Below, piece after piece: positions 55,360 through 64,000 of a DNA stretch of 64,000 nucleotides. The notes under the pieces are model-generated. The model worked only from the letters and a program-made list of their open reading frames with translations. It ran no database searches and was not told the origin of the DNA. Position numbers and translations under genes: made by a program. How positions within the stretch are numbered: the first letter of the stretch is position 1; every line of letters starts with the position of its first letter. Source of the stretch: Lithospermum erythrorhizon (taxonomy: Eukaryota; Streptophyta; Magnoliopsida; Boraginales; Boraginaceae); contig JADFUC010000674.1 of the NCBI GenBank assembly GCA_019722365.1, positions 1 to 64,000 on the forward strand, in the 5' to 3' direction.

Positions 55360-57900
55360 TTGACGTATCTACATACATAAAGGCTTAACCGATAGGGTGT
55401 TTATACGATTCTCGATTGATTAGACTTGGGCTATAAACATCGACCCAGTAGGTGAACTTGGTTACTTAAGCGTTGATTTTCAATTGATCGGACTTAGATT
55501 CATTTGACAAAAGGAGGTCAGCACATGCAGTCTCGGATGAACTTTAGTGATGCGAGTCGCAGTGGTCATGATTGGTGATGCGCTTCATGTGATTGAGAGT
55601 TGGAAATGTATGCGTGTTGCCGTTAGATTACCGATTAAATTGTGAGAGATAACTTGGTATACTTAGTGCGTTTCGGTGGGATTGTAAGCACAAGTATTAG
55701 TTCTATTATATGATTTTAGAATTACTTATTATGACATGAATAAACTTTAAGCTATATTATCTTCTGTATCTTACATTTAAAGTTACATAGCCTATGAATA
55801 ATAATTCTAATATACTCCGGCTCCACTTTGGAAGAATGCGGCCATGGCGAAACTTCATCCGTTACGATGATACAGGCGAATCATGGAATGGCAATAAATA
55901 CGTAGTAGATGAGATGCGTAGTATATGAATACAGCTCGAGTCAAAGATATTTATGTTGGATCATTTAGCTCTGCCGCTACGACCTGTGGGTGCTTGGCGC
56001 TTTGATGTAGCTCACAACGTTACAAAAATGTGAGGGATCTGAGAATTGAAAGAAGGTAGTCTGAGATGAGTAGATGCTGAGTAAGATACAGCCAGTGCGA
56101 CCATTCTTTGCGAGATCGGTTTGTTTAAGTTTGCAGCAAAGAATGGTACTTAAGCTAAACAATGTCTCTGGCGATGCACCTTTAAAAAGCGAGAAACATC
56201 ATTTCAATTTCCTGAATGGAAAATGATGGCTATCTTCTTCGATTAGAGAAGTGGTTTGTTCATTACTCGAAATAGTATGATTTATGGCAAGGTATCTGTT
56301 AGAATGGTCCATGTATTGGATACAAGCGTTGAGACCTCACTTGCATAAATAATAAGTTGAATAAGACCAAATGACTTTGAATCCACCATATACGTAGCAA
56401 ACTTGAGTCGCATAAGTAATAAGCGCATGCTGATGGAATTTTGACATCATTGGTTTTGATCACGTGTTCAATTCGAGATAAATGCTTTATTTGAAGCGAA
56501 TGACGAAATCACACTCAGCGCGTGAGAGAACCCAGCAATTGTGGTTATCACATACATCTTGATGTATGTGGACCCGATGAATACTCATGGGGAGGTTACT
56601 CAAATGCCGTCACTTTCACTAATGACTACAGTAGATATGGTTACATATATCTATTAAAAGCGTTAGAATGAAGCTTTTTGAAAAGTTCAAAGAGTTTCAA
56701 AAGTTGAGAACTTGACTCGATAAAATGATTAAGCTTACTCCCGTCGGCGGATCACGGAGAATACTTAAGCCATGTATTTGAAGCACGTCTTAGAGTGTGG
56801 TATTGTATCCTGACTCACTCATGTTGAACACCTCAGCGTAATGGTGTGTCCGAAAGGAGAAATGAACTGTGGATATGGATTCGATCAAAACAGTGGCAAA
56901 TCCGAGCGCGATCGGTTTTTGGGGATGCACTTTCTGGAGGCTGCCATATGCGCACTAAATAAATCTCCAACTAAATCATCTCCCCAATACCCGCATGATG
57001 TGGTTTGGGAACTTAAATCGAGTTAGGTCATATAAAGATTTGGGATAGTGAAGCCTGCGTCAAAAAGTTGACCATGGAAAAACTTGGATCGAATATGAAA
57101 TGCTATTTCATTGGTTATTCAAAAGACACCCAGAAAGGGTACACATCTCGGCATGAAAATAAGATTTTCATTGCGAAATAGTGTTTTGCTTGAAGGAATA
57201 CTTAGACAAAGAGATATAGAAGAAGTGAGAATCTTGAAGTTGTTCGAGATAGTGAGGGAAGTGATGTTGAAACGTGATTGATTCGCTTTCGAGTGAGCCC
57301 TCTTATATAGAGGAAGTTCAACGATCCCGCGAGCCGTGATCGAGCCTCACCCGGGGCTTCGCGCTGTCCTTAGGGAGATCATATAGAACTTCGTCAGAGC
57401 CGATAGATGGTATGGGGAAGCTTTCTTAATTGAAAGTGGCCTTAGCCGTATGAAGAAGCAATGGAAAACTAGTGATAAAATCGAGATAGATTGATGTACC
57501 AAAATAATATTTGGGCATTGATGGATCTACAGAAGGTGCTAGACCTGCTCAGTCTGAAATGGATTTTTAAACACAAAGCTGAATCGACATGGCAATGTCC
57601 GTATTTATAAGGCCACGAACTTTTGTAGCCAAGGTTTCAAAACAAATTCAAGGAATTAGTATGATGAAACACTTATCCCCGATTTAATAATTTAAATTCA
57701 TTCGGATTATCTTAGCGATCACTGCTTATTATGATTATGAGATCTGATAAATGGATGTAAAGACTACATTCATTAATGGGAATCTAGAAGTATGTACATG
57801 ACCTGACCTCAGGGCACTGCGTAATCTGGGGACCTAAAAGGTATCTGACTCTGAATCCATTTATGGACTTAAGCAAGCATCAAGAAGTTGAAATCTTCAT
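55360..57900 (+). pseudogene. Ty1/copia gag-protease-integrase-RT start, heavily frameshifted
   Basis: The leader and gag are poorly readable to about 56,000. The pre-integrase region is seen as a VLDTSVE-like strand (56,310) and a CGYHIHLDVCGPDEYSWGGY block (56,538-56,600), where integrase core begins with the first Asp (LDVCGP) and FTNDYSRYGYIYL follows (56,610-56,655). HGEYLSHVFE (56,752-56,785) and the open 61-codon frame 56,841-57,026 with NGVSERRN-like sequence, LEAAICALNKSPTKS and PHDV carry the integrase end. KLGSNMKCYFIGYSKDTQKG (57,080-57,140) is the post-core block. RT starts at about 57,480 (MDF-FKHK, KVSKQIQGI, MDVKTTFINGNLE-like near 57,755-57,790). The order IN before RT is diagnostic of Ty1/copia. 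It continues into the intact frame from 57,928. Confidence 0.8.
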
Positions 57901-57927
57901 TTTAATGAGTCAATCAAAGAGTTTGGT

Positions 57928-58989
57928 TTGATTAAGAAAGAAGAAGATTCTTGTGTATTCAAGAAGGTTAGTGGGAGCAACATTGTATTTATAGTAATGT
58001 ATGTAGATGACATATTGATCATAGGAAACGACATACCTATGCTTGAATCTGTCAAGTCATGGCTATGTAGATGTTTCTCTATGAAAGACTTAGGAGAAAC
58101 TCAATACATTCTTGGAATTAAAATCCATAGAGATCGATCCAGAAGGCTAATTGGATTAAGCCAAAACACTTATATTGATAAAGTATTGAAAAAATTTAAA
58201 ATGGATAATTACAAGAAAGTAAACCTCCCCATGAGACATGGTATTACTCTCAACAGTTTCGATTGTCCTACAAATGAGGCTGAAGAGAAAAAGATGAGTG
58301 GCATTCCTTATGCATCAGCCATAGGATCCATCATGTATGCCATGTTATGTACACGTCCAGACGTATCGTACGCTCTGAGTGTAACAAGCCGTTACCAATC
58401 ATGTCCAGGTGAAAATCACTGGACTACCGTGAAGGCCATACTTAAGTACTTACGAAGGACTAAAGATATGTTCCTTGTATACGGTGGGGATAATGAGTTA
58501 TTAGTAGAGGGTTACACCGATGCCAGTTTCCAAACCGATAGAGACGATAGTCGATCTCAATCTGGTTATGTATTCTGCCTGAACGGTGGTGCAGTGTCTT
58601 GGTGCAGTAGCAAGCAAGGCACTGTAGCTGACTCGACAACAGAAGCTGAGTACATTGCAGCTTCTGAAGCTGCGAAGGAAGCTTGCTGGATCAAGAAATT
58701 CGTGAGTGAACTTGGAGTAGTACCTAGCATTGAAGGTCCAGTGGAGTTATATTGTGATAACACTGGAGCAATAGCTCAAGCTAAGGAACCAAGATCACAT
58801 CACAGATCCAAGCATGTACTCAGGAAGTATCATCTTATTCGGGAGATAACCGATAGAGGAGATGTTAGGATATGTAAGGTTCCGACCGATGATAATGTAG
58901 CAGATCCCTTAACTAAACCACTACCTCAAAGCAAGCATGATAAGAACATGTATAGTACTAGTCTTAAAGACATGCTTGAGTGGCCTTAG
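57928..58989 (+). CDS. Ty1/copia RT C-terminal half and RNase H, intact 353-codon frame
   Basis: This is the only long undamaged frame in the window. It encodes the later RT palm with YVDDILIIGND (residues about 26-36), the polymerase catalytic YxDD; MKDLGE and YILGIKIHRDR (52-70); and PYASAIGSIMYAMLCTRPDV (126-145). RNase H follows with YTDASFQ (first catalytic Asp, about residue 193), SRSQSGYVF (209-217), STTEAEYIAASEAAKE (Glu, about 237-252) and LYCDNTGAI (Asp, about 272-280). The last anchor is NVADPLTKPL (about 326-335), and the TAG stop is at 58,987. The Met at 57,928 is internal: the true protein continues upstream as a polyprotein, and codons before it are readable from about 57,860. 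Function: copies element RNA into cDNA and removes the RNA strand in the particle. Intactness suggests a recent insertion or better base quality here than upstream. Confidence 0.93.
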   Translation: MIKKEEDSCVFKKVSGSNIVFIVMYVDDILIIGNDIPMLESVKSWLCRCFSMKDLGETQYILGIKIHRDRSRRLIGLSQNTYIDKVLKKFKMDNYKKVNLPMRHGITLNSFDCPTNEAEEKKMSGIPYASAIGSIMYAMLCTRPDVSYALSVTSRYQSCPGENHWTTVKAILKYLRRTKDMFLVYGGDNELLVEGYTDASFQTDRDDSRSQSGYVFCLNGGAVSWCSSKQGTVADSTTEAEYIAASEAAKEACWIKKFVSELGVVPSIEGPVELYCDNTGAIAQAKEPRSHHRSKHVLRKYHLIREITDRGDVRICKVPTDDNVADPLTKPLPQSKHDKNMYSTSLKDMLEWP

Positions 58990-59880
58990 TCTTAGTGGAG
59001 CTAGTTTTTACGTATATATAATCATAGATGATTGTAAGACAATTCTTGAATTTAAAACTTTTAGAATTCAATAAGATATATCATTGTTTCAAACTATAAT
59101 TTATACATATGTATATAATGTGTATGCGTATATGCATCATTACTCTGAGTAATGAAATTTATTCCATTTACAATATAAATTTTTCTAGAGAGGTCTTCGG
59201 AGTTAAGGATTCAAACATGAAACCTTTTTATCAAGCCTAGAAAACGATGATATTGTGTTCCCTAGTCGGTGTTCACTATTGGAATAGATCACCATTGATT
59301 AGTATGTGTTTATTGTCTAATCACGTTTCTTTGATCAGAAGGGAGAATTATTAATATAGTCAATCACATAGGTATACGGATTCAAATGGCTTCAACCGTG
59401 ATACTAGACATTGACCGCCATAAGAACTTAGAAGATTGTATATCTGTGTCTTAAGAAGTTTCTCATAGAACTTATGTTAAATGGCGATTCTTAGACCTGA
59501 GTGACCTGATTTCACTTTACAGGAGTAATGTACTTTGACCCTGTCTAAGTGTTTTCCGTAACTGGAGGATTATAAAAGATTTGAGTTCTGTATACTACAA
59601 GTGTAGTTGTGAAATCTTGTACATAATATGGAATTCGTACAACCGGATACAACGGTTTACATTTCTGGCCCCTTGGAGAACTGATGGTGATTTGTTGGAC
59701 AACCTCAATACTAGGCGAGATCATATCACTTCATACCACCAAGAAAGTATAGGTCTTGAGTATGGTGACCTGAAATCTTCTGTGTGCATTTGCACATTGG
59801 AAAGAGAGAATCGCATTATGAGGGGATAAATTGTCATATGTGTCGATTAGTAAGTAAAGCTTATTTTACAAATGTCGTCC
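58990..59880 (+). mobile_element. Ty1/copia 3' untranslated internal region
   Basis: This is non-coding between the RNase H stop and the polypurine tract. The 82-codon frame 59,581-59,829 has no motif. Parts match 2,220-2,682, notably 'ggagtaatgta' and 'ggaggattata'. Confidence 0.7.
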
Positions 59881-59896
59881 AGGGCAGAGATGCGAT
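59878..59896 (+). promoter_or_regulatory. Copia polypurine tract
   Basis: The purine-rich 'ccagggcagagatgcgat' lies directly before the LTR start TGTTGAAAATATGAG and corresponds to 'ccaagggcagagtgggag' at 2,665-2,682. Confidence 0.6.
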
Positions 59897-60775
59897 TGTT
59901 GAAAATATGAGATGTTAGATCTCATAAATATATGCCCGTTGAACAATTAGATTGTACAACCGATTACTACATTTAAAGTTATAAGTTCGGATATATGTTA
60001 ATTGTTGGACAATTAATATATTAGATAACTCGATTGACATTAGGGGTTATGATGGCTTACTAGAGTCCGCTTGTAATCTATATATTAATATGATGTTCGG
60101 TTAACATAAATTAATATATTGCTATTATCGATCGAGCCTAAGAGGTCACACATAACAACGAAATGGAAGTATAATACGATTATAACTTTCAGGATTTAAA
60201 ATGGAACTATAGGAATTTAATGGAGGGGGGGTTCCAGAATATTATCTTCTTAACATAAGATGCCTTGGTTTTAGGGATAAGAAGAGGAAGATTCTAGAAC
60301 ACCCTCACAGAGTCATAGTCGACTAAGGGGAGAAGAAAGGAGGTGGAAGAGTTTTGTCCAACATCACTTTGAGGACCTAAATTTTATGGCTTGAGAAGCC
60401 TATATAAAGGGGTCTAAGTTGATGACAAAACTTGCTCATTCATTTTGGATTTTGTGAAAAAGAAAAGGCAAAACTCTTTCTCCCTCTCTTCTCTTGGTCG
60501 AGTAGTAGGTAAAAATTCTCATTGGAATTTCTGCCCAATATCTTCCTCAGTTTAATATTTTAAAGGGTTGTAGTAAAGCTCACGAAGGGGTTCGTTCATA
60601 CATTGGTGTGGATTATTCTTAGAGATAATCTACGTTGATTGATCAAAGTCTCCTCCATAATATTCCGCTGCAAATCCCTGAAGAAAAGTACACACACTTG
60701 TATATTATTGCTTTTATATTATTCGTAGAATCCTAGTTTCGGTTTATTTATAATTGTTATTTTTAATCTCGAAAA
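59897..60775 (+). mobile_element. Ty1/copia 3' LTR of the 55,360-58,989 element
   Basis: Starts TGTTGAAAATATGAGATG. It has 'ttaattgttggacaattaat', 'gacattaggggttatgatgg', a TATA-like 'cctatataaagggg' (60,398-60,411) with a likely RNA start about 30 bases later, and 'ttggtgtggattattcttagaga' before the end. The right boundary near 60,775 is where minus-strand copia gag begins. The 5' LTR is not in its expected place; 45,011 is the nearest relative. Confidence 0.75.
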
Positions 60776-62040
60776 CTGAACATGAACATCATCTGATAAT
60801 TAGCCATCAATTCTTCCTCAGTAAGTTCTACTTCATCATCACTGATATTGTCGGAGGGATGATCAATAACAGTTGAATTGACAGTCTCCTGTGGAGATTT
60901 TGGATGTGAAGGAAACAAAGTTGATGACTTTGTTATCACTCCCTTCCTCTTCATCAGAGTTATCATCAGATAAGGTGGTGTAGTAGCTTTTGGATTGCTT
61001 TTTGACATAATTAGGACATTCTACTTGAATGTGTCCAAAGCCTTCACATTCTCTGCATTATATATCATTTTCTTTGTTTTGTTGATTAAAACCACTATTT
61101 GATCCTCCTGATTTGGAGTTCTTCCACCACTTGTCAGTTCGTTTGTCATTGACACTAAAATTATTACCGCCACAATAGGTTTCTTATTAAAGCGTTTTAG
61201 AGTTTAATTGCAGTTTTTTGCAAGAAGGCTCATAGTTTCAACAAGGTCTTCCCCATCTTTATATTCACAACCTGCTTTTAAAACTATTCGTTTCTTTTTA
61301 TTGGCCTCTATAGATTCAAATGTCATCTCAAAGGTGCTAAGGTTTCCTATCAATTCATCAACTGTCATAGTTGTTTGATCATGTGCTTCTTCGATGGCAA
61401 TGATCTTGTGTACAAATCCCTTGGCAAGAGTTCTTAACACCTTTCAGACCAATTTCTCATTACTCATGATTTCACGAAGTGCAAATGACTCACTTGCAAT
61501 GTCTTTGATTTTTGATTTGTAAGTAGAGATTGTCTCATCTTCTTCCATTCTCAGTGTCTCCCATCTCGTAGTCAGTTCTTGTAGTCTCGACATCCTCACT
61601 TTCTAAGTACCTTCATAGGCTGTCTCTAGAACCTCTCATTCTTCTTTTGCAACTTTGAAAAGAAGCATGGCTTGAATACTTCGTCAACTGACACATAATA
61701 TGGCATTAGAGGCACATTACGTAGGGATAATTCTTCTTCTTCAATTTTGTACTCTTGACTTCTTCCTTTAACAACATCAGCTCGCCATTTGTTAACTTGA
61801 GTAGGAGATGTCAACCAGACACATGTCGACTCGCTTGAGTTTTAGCCGACTCACTTCAAAAAGCGGTCATCTTTGCCTTCGGTAGGGATAATTTGTCCAC
61901 GTCAACGTGGGGACATGTGATACATCCCCTCCGCTTCTTTGATACGCTTCCATTTGTTCACACAGATCTCGCTCGATATATCGAGTGCCCACATTTCGAC
62001 TGCGATACCGATTAAAAGGGTGCCGCGAAATCCTATATCG
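60776..62040 (-). pseudogene. Ty1/copia gag, minus strand, truncated and frameshifted
   Basis: From the right: MTSPTQVNKWRADVVKG (from 61,814) and an LSLRNVPLMPYYVSVDEV-like N-terminus. Then VLRTLAKGFVHKIIAIEEAHD with TMTVDELIGNL (61,330-61,440) is the UBN2-type capsid core. A CRECEGFGHIQVECPNYVK zinc knuckle (CX2CX4HX4C; 61,010-61,065) follows with one in-frame stop just before it. The acidic EVELTEEELMANYQMMF tail ends at about 60,785, where the plus-strand copia LTR interrupts. The CEGFGH knuckle and long acidic tail recall SIRE/Maximus-like elements. Several indels break the gene. Protease and later genes are absent from this copy. Confidence 0.8.
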
Positions 62041-62056
62041 ACCAGTTGTGACACCA
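62041..62056 (-). promoter_or_regulatory. Degenerate copia primer-binding site
   Basis: The minus strand reads TGGTGTCACAACTGGT after 'taattgt', in line with the TGGTATCAGAGCTGG expected for initiator tRNA-Met. It has three or so mismatches. Its position matches 39,741-39,753. Confidence 0.55.
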
Positions 62057-62937
62057 ACAATTAAGGATAGTTGGTAACTACACTACACAGAAATAATGTA
62101 AAATAATAAAGTAAATAACACATGATATGGTAACCCTGGATTCGGTGCGATATGGCAACAGTGCGGGGGCAGTTCTTGCGTGAAGGATTTCACTATATCT
62201 TTGAAGAAATTACAAGGCGGGACTTACACGAATACATCATATTCTACTATGCCCTACTCTACTCCAAATAACCTTCTAAGTCTACACCTAACTTCTCTCA
62301 TTCACGTCAACACTCTCCCAGTGTTCGACTTACAATGATTAACAATATAATCTCTTTTAGAGTTGTTATGACAAAGTGTCATGTCGATTGTACATTAGTT
62401 AGAAGTTTAGATAATTATTCTAACACAAAAAGCGACCTACACTATAAACTCTCAATATTAACCACCAAAATACAAGAACACTCTACATGAATAATAATAT
62501 ATGAGGTGCGCTTAACGGAGCTCGCCTTTATATAGTGTAGGTCACTTGCGAGGGGCTACGATGTGATAAGTAAATTAATAACTTTATTTGGACTAAAAAG
62601 CCTTTCCTTAATAAAAGCGAGTCTCGGCCGACTTAATCATTTGTCATAAGCTGACAACTTGATCACGAAATACCTTTTAGTCGAAACAGAATCTTCCAGA
62701 TCACAAAATTTTTCTTATTTGCAAAACTTCTCAGTAGAATCTTAACCAATTGAAGCGCACAATCCCGACTTGATTAGCGATCACGATCAATCTTTATTAA
62801 TTAGGATCTCTTCCAAGCGAAGTGAAACATCTCGTAGCCTTACGGTTTAACAGTTGGGCGAATCTCGTGATATAGTCTGGCTTCCACTTGTTATAGACCC
62901 GCAAATTTGTCAACATCTCACCTCAACAAAATTAATT
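62057..62937 (-). mobile_element. Ty1/copia 5' LTR, minus strand, copy 2
   Basis: Bounded by the primer site on the left and TGTTGAGGTGAG (minus strand) on the right. The length of about 881 bases and the start resemble the LTR at 39,754-40,617. It belongs to the gag at 60,776-61,860. The sequence right of it is copia pre-integrase on the plus strand, so this element inserted into another copia. Confidence 0.6.
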
Positions 62938-62949
62938 TAATGAAGAATA

Positions 62950-63235
62950 AATTAAACAACTTAAATGCTGCCATGGCATTATAGACTAGGTCATATAAAT
63001 GAGAGCCGAATCAAGAAATTCTACTCTAATGGAATAATTGAAGGTTTCACTTATAAAACATACGATCAGTGTGAATCTTGCCTTTTCGAAAAAAATCAAA
63101 TCAGGTCCTTTCTTGAGAAAGCGTTAAAGGGCGAGTGATTTATTGGAGTCGTACACACACTAATGTATGTGGGCATTTACAACTAAACCCCATTCTATTT
63201 ATGTTGTATTGGATCTTTTACTTTCACAGATACTA
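62950..63235 (+). pseudogene. Ty1/copia pre-integrase and integrase start, fragment
   Basis: WHYRLGHINESRIKKF (about 62,970-63,020) and TYDQCESCLFEKN (63,059-63,098) form the HHCC zinc domain. After a frame slip, the sequence HTNVCGHL (63,155-63,180) matches the start of the integrase core (HTDVCGPM). It resembles the aligned part of the 55,360 copia. It is cut on the left by the minus LTR and fades at about 63,235. Confidence 0.65.
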
Positions 63236-63834
63236 TGTAGACACTTGTAGCGAGGATATCCAACACTCATATATGAAGAAGTTTTCTGATGAATCAAATG
63301 CATTGCAATAGCAACATCTTTTTGAAACCCACCTCTTTTGGAAGTTTCAGGGAGCTCTACAACAACTTTCCTCCTTTTAGATCAAGTTTTATACCCCCCA
63401 AGAAGGTGTTTATGATCTATAAGTAATAGTACGAACTTTTGTAATGAACTCATTTCTATCTTTGTACGAAATGAACTATCAAAAAAAAGTATTTCAAAAT
63501 TTACTCACTCAACTCTACTTGTTTATCAACCGAGTAGGAAGATGGATTTGATTTTCGGGTTGAGTATTGAGAGGTTTTCGAGCTTACTTCTGCACGTATA
63601 ACTACGTCTCTATTTAATTGCAAAATGTGTTAATTTGTTATCAATAAAATCAAACTTAGACAATATTTCAAGGGTGAATGAATTTTTTTAAACTAAATGT
63701 GCTAATCAACAAGCAGCCTAAGATTGACCACCAAAATGAATTTACTGACAAATGTTTAGCAGCTTAACAATCACATTTTCAAATACATAAAATTTCAAAT
63801 CCTTTAAATATTTATGTAGTCTAGAAGTAACTAC
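63236..63834. other. Unassigned AT-rich stretch
   Basis: No frame over 60 codons and no recognisable motif. Probably decayed copia sequence of one of the two flanking fragments. Confidence 0.25.
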
Positions 63835-64000
63835 CTTGCAGCACAAAACTCTTTAGTAGTCTTAGTAGATAGGCAATGATCTACTATCCACTTCTTCCAT
63901 ATATGACAAAGATATCATCCACATATACTAATAAAGTTATGAACACAGTACCACTAATCTTAGTAGATAGGAAATGATCATTAGCTGAGTGCACAAAACC
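63835..64000 (-). pseudogene. Ty1/copia reverse transcriptase fragment, minus strand, runs off window
   Basis: The minus strand reads GFVHSANDHFLSTKISG, then TVFITLLVYVDDIFVI (about 63,895-64,000). This is the copia RT palm with the catalytic YVDD. A partial tandem repeat of 'tagtcttagtagatagg(c/a)aatgatc' occurs at 63,855-63,882 and 63,957-63,981. The upstream part lies beyond the window. Confidence 0.75.

Noticed and set aside
45011..60775. One copia element spanning from the 45,011 LTR to the 59,897 LTR
   Set aside because: Two gag-leader copies (49,150 and 55,500) lie between, so at least two elements are involved. LTR divergence also looks too high for a pair.

Overview
This window is repeat-rich plant nuclear DNA, most likely heterochromatin of a flowering plant, probably a eudicot. 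I see no host gene, rRNA, tRNA, operon or CRISPR array. The recognisable coding capacity comes from Ty1/copia and Ty3/gypsy LTR retrotransposons and hAT-type DNA transposons, almost all broken by stops and frameshifts. All family calls are by eye from motifs and from comparing parts of the window with each other. Element ends are approximate, usually within 5-30 bases and worse where stated.

Layout. 1-2,200 is an AT-rich repeat ('X') with a GC-rich core, followed by the 3' end and LTR of a copia element (2,220-3,500). From 3,500 to about 22,640 there is a nested insertion: a copia gag piece (zinc knuckle near 3,940), then a 10.5-kb block of two head-to-tail hAT units (about 4,053-14,590), then copia protease and pre-integrase (14,640-15,307), then two fused gypsy LTRs (15,308-22,205), then copia integrase (22,206 on). 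22,640-24,165 is unassigned.

24,168-36,655 is a gypsy complex of probable Tekay/Del type: a minus-strand LTR fragment, a plus-strand integrase, an LTR, then gag-protease-RT, then an inverted LTR and another plus-strand LTR. 36,656-38,112 is a second copy of X. 38,740-40,617 is a minus-strand copia with primer-binding site and 5' LTR. 42,000-43,720 is a different hAT-type transposase pseudogene (TTF zinc-finger type).

45,011-49,013 holds a copia LTR, a minus gypsy LTR fragment and a plus gypsy LTR. 49,150-49,980 is a copia gag fragment. X copy 3 (49,985-54,245) is split by a gypsy LTR (51,118-53,283). 55,360-60,775 is the best preserved element, a copia with one intact 353-codon RT-RNase H reading frame and a 3' LTR. 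60,776-62,937 is a minus-strand copia gag with primer-binding site and 5' LTR. The window ends in two more copia fragments.

The most unusual part is the pair of hAT units. Each carries a BED-finger hAT transposase and a second, separately promoted gene resembling the 'putative plant transposon protein' family. Between and outside the genes are arrays of an imperfect palindrome built on GGTACC half-sites. A second notable pattern is a hairpin minisatellite (CTTATAC-loop-GTATAAG) that recurs in most of the gypsy LTRs with a constant stem and a changing loop.
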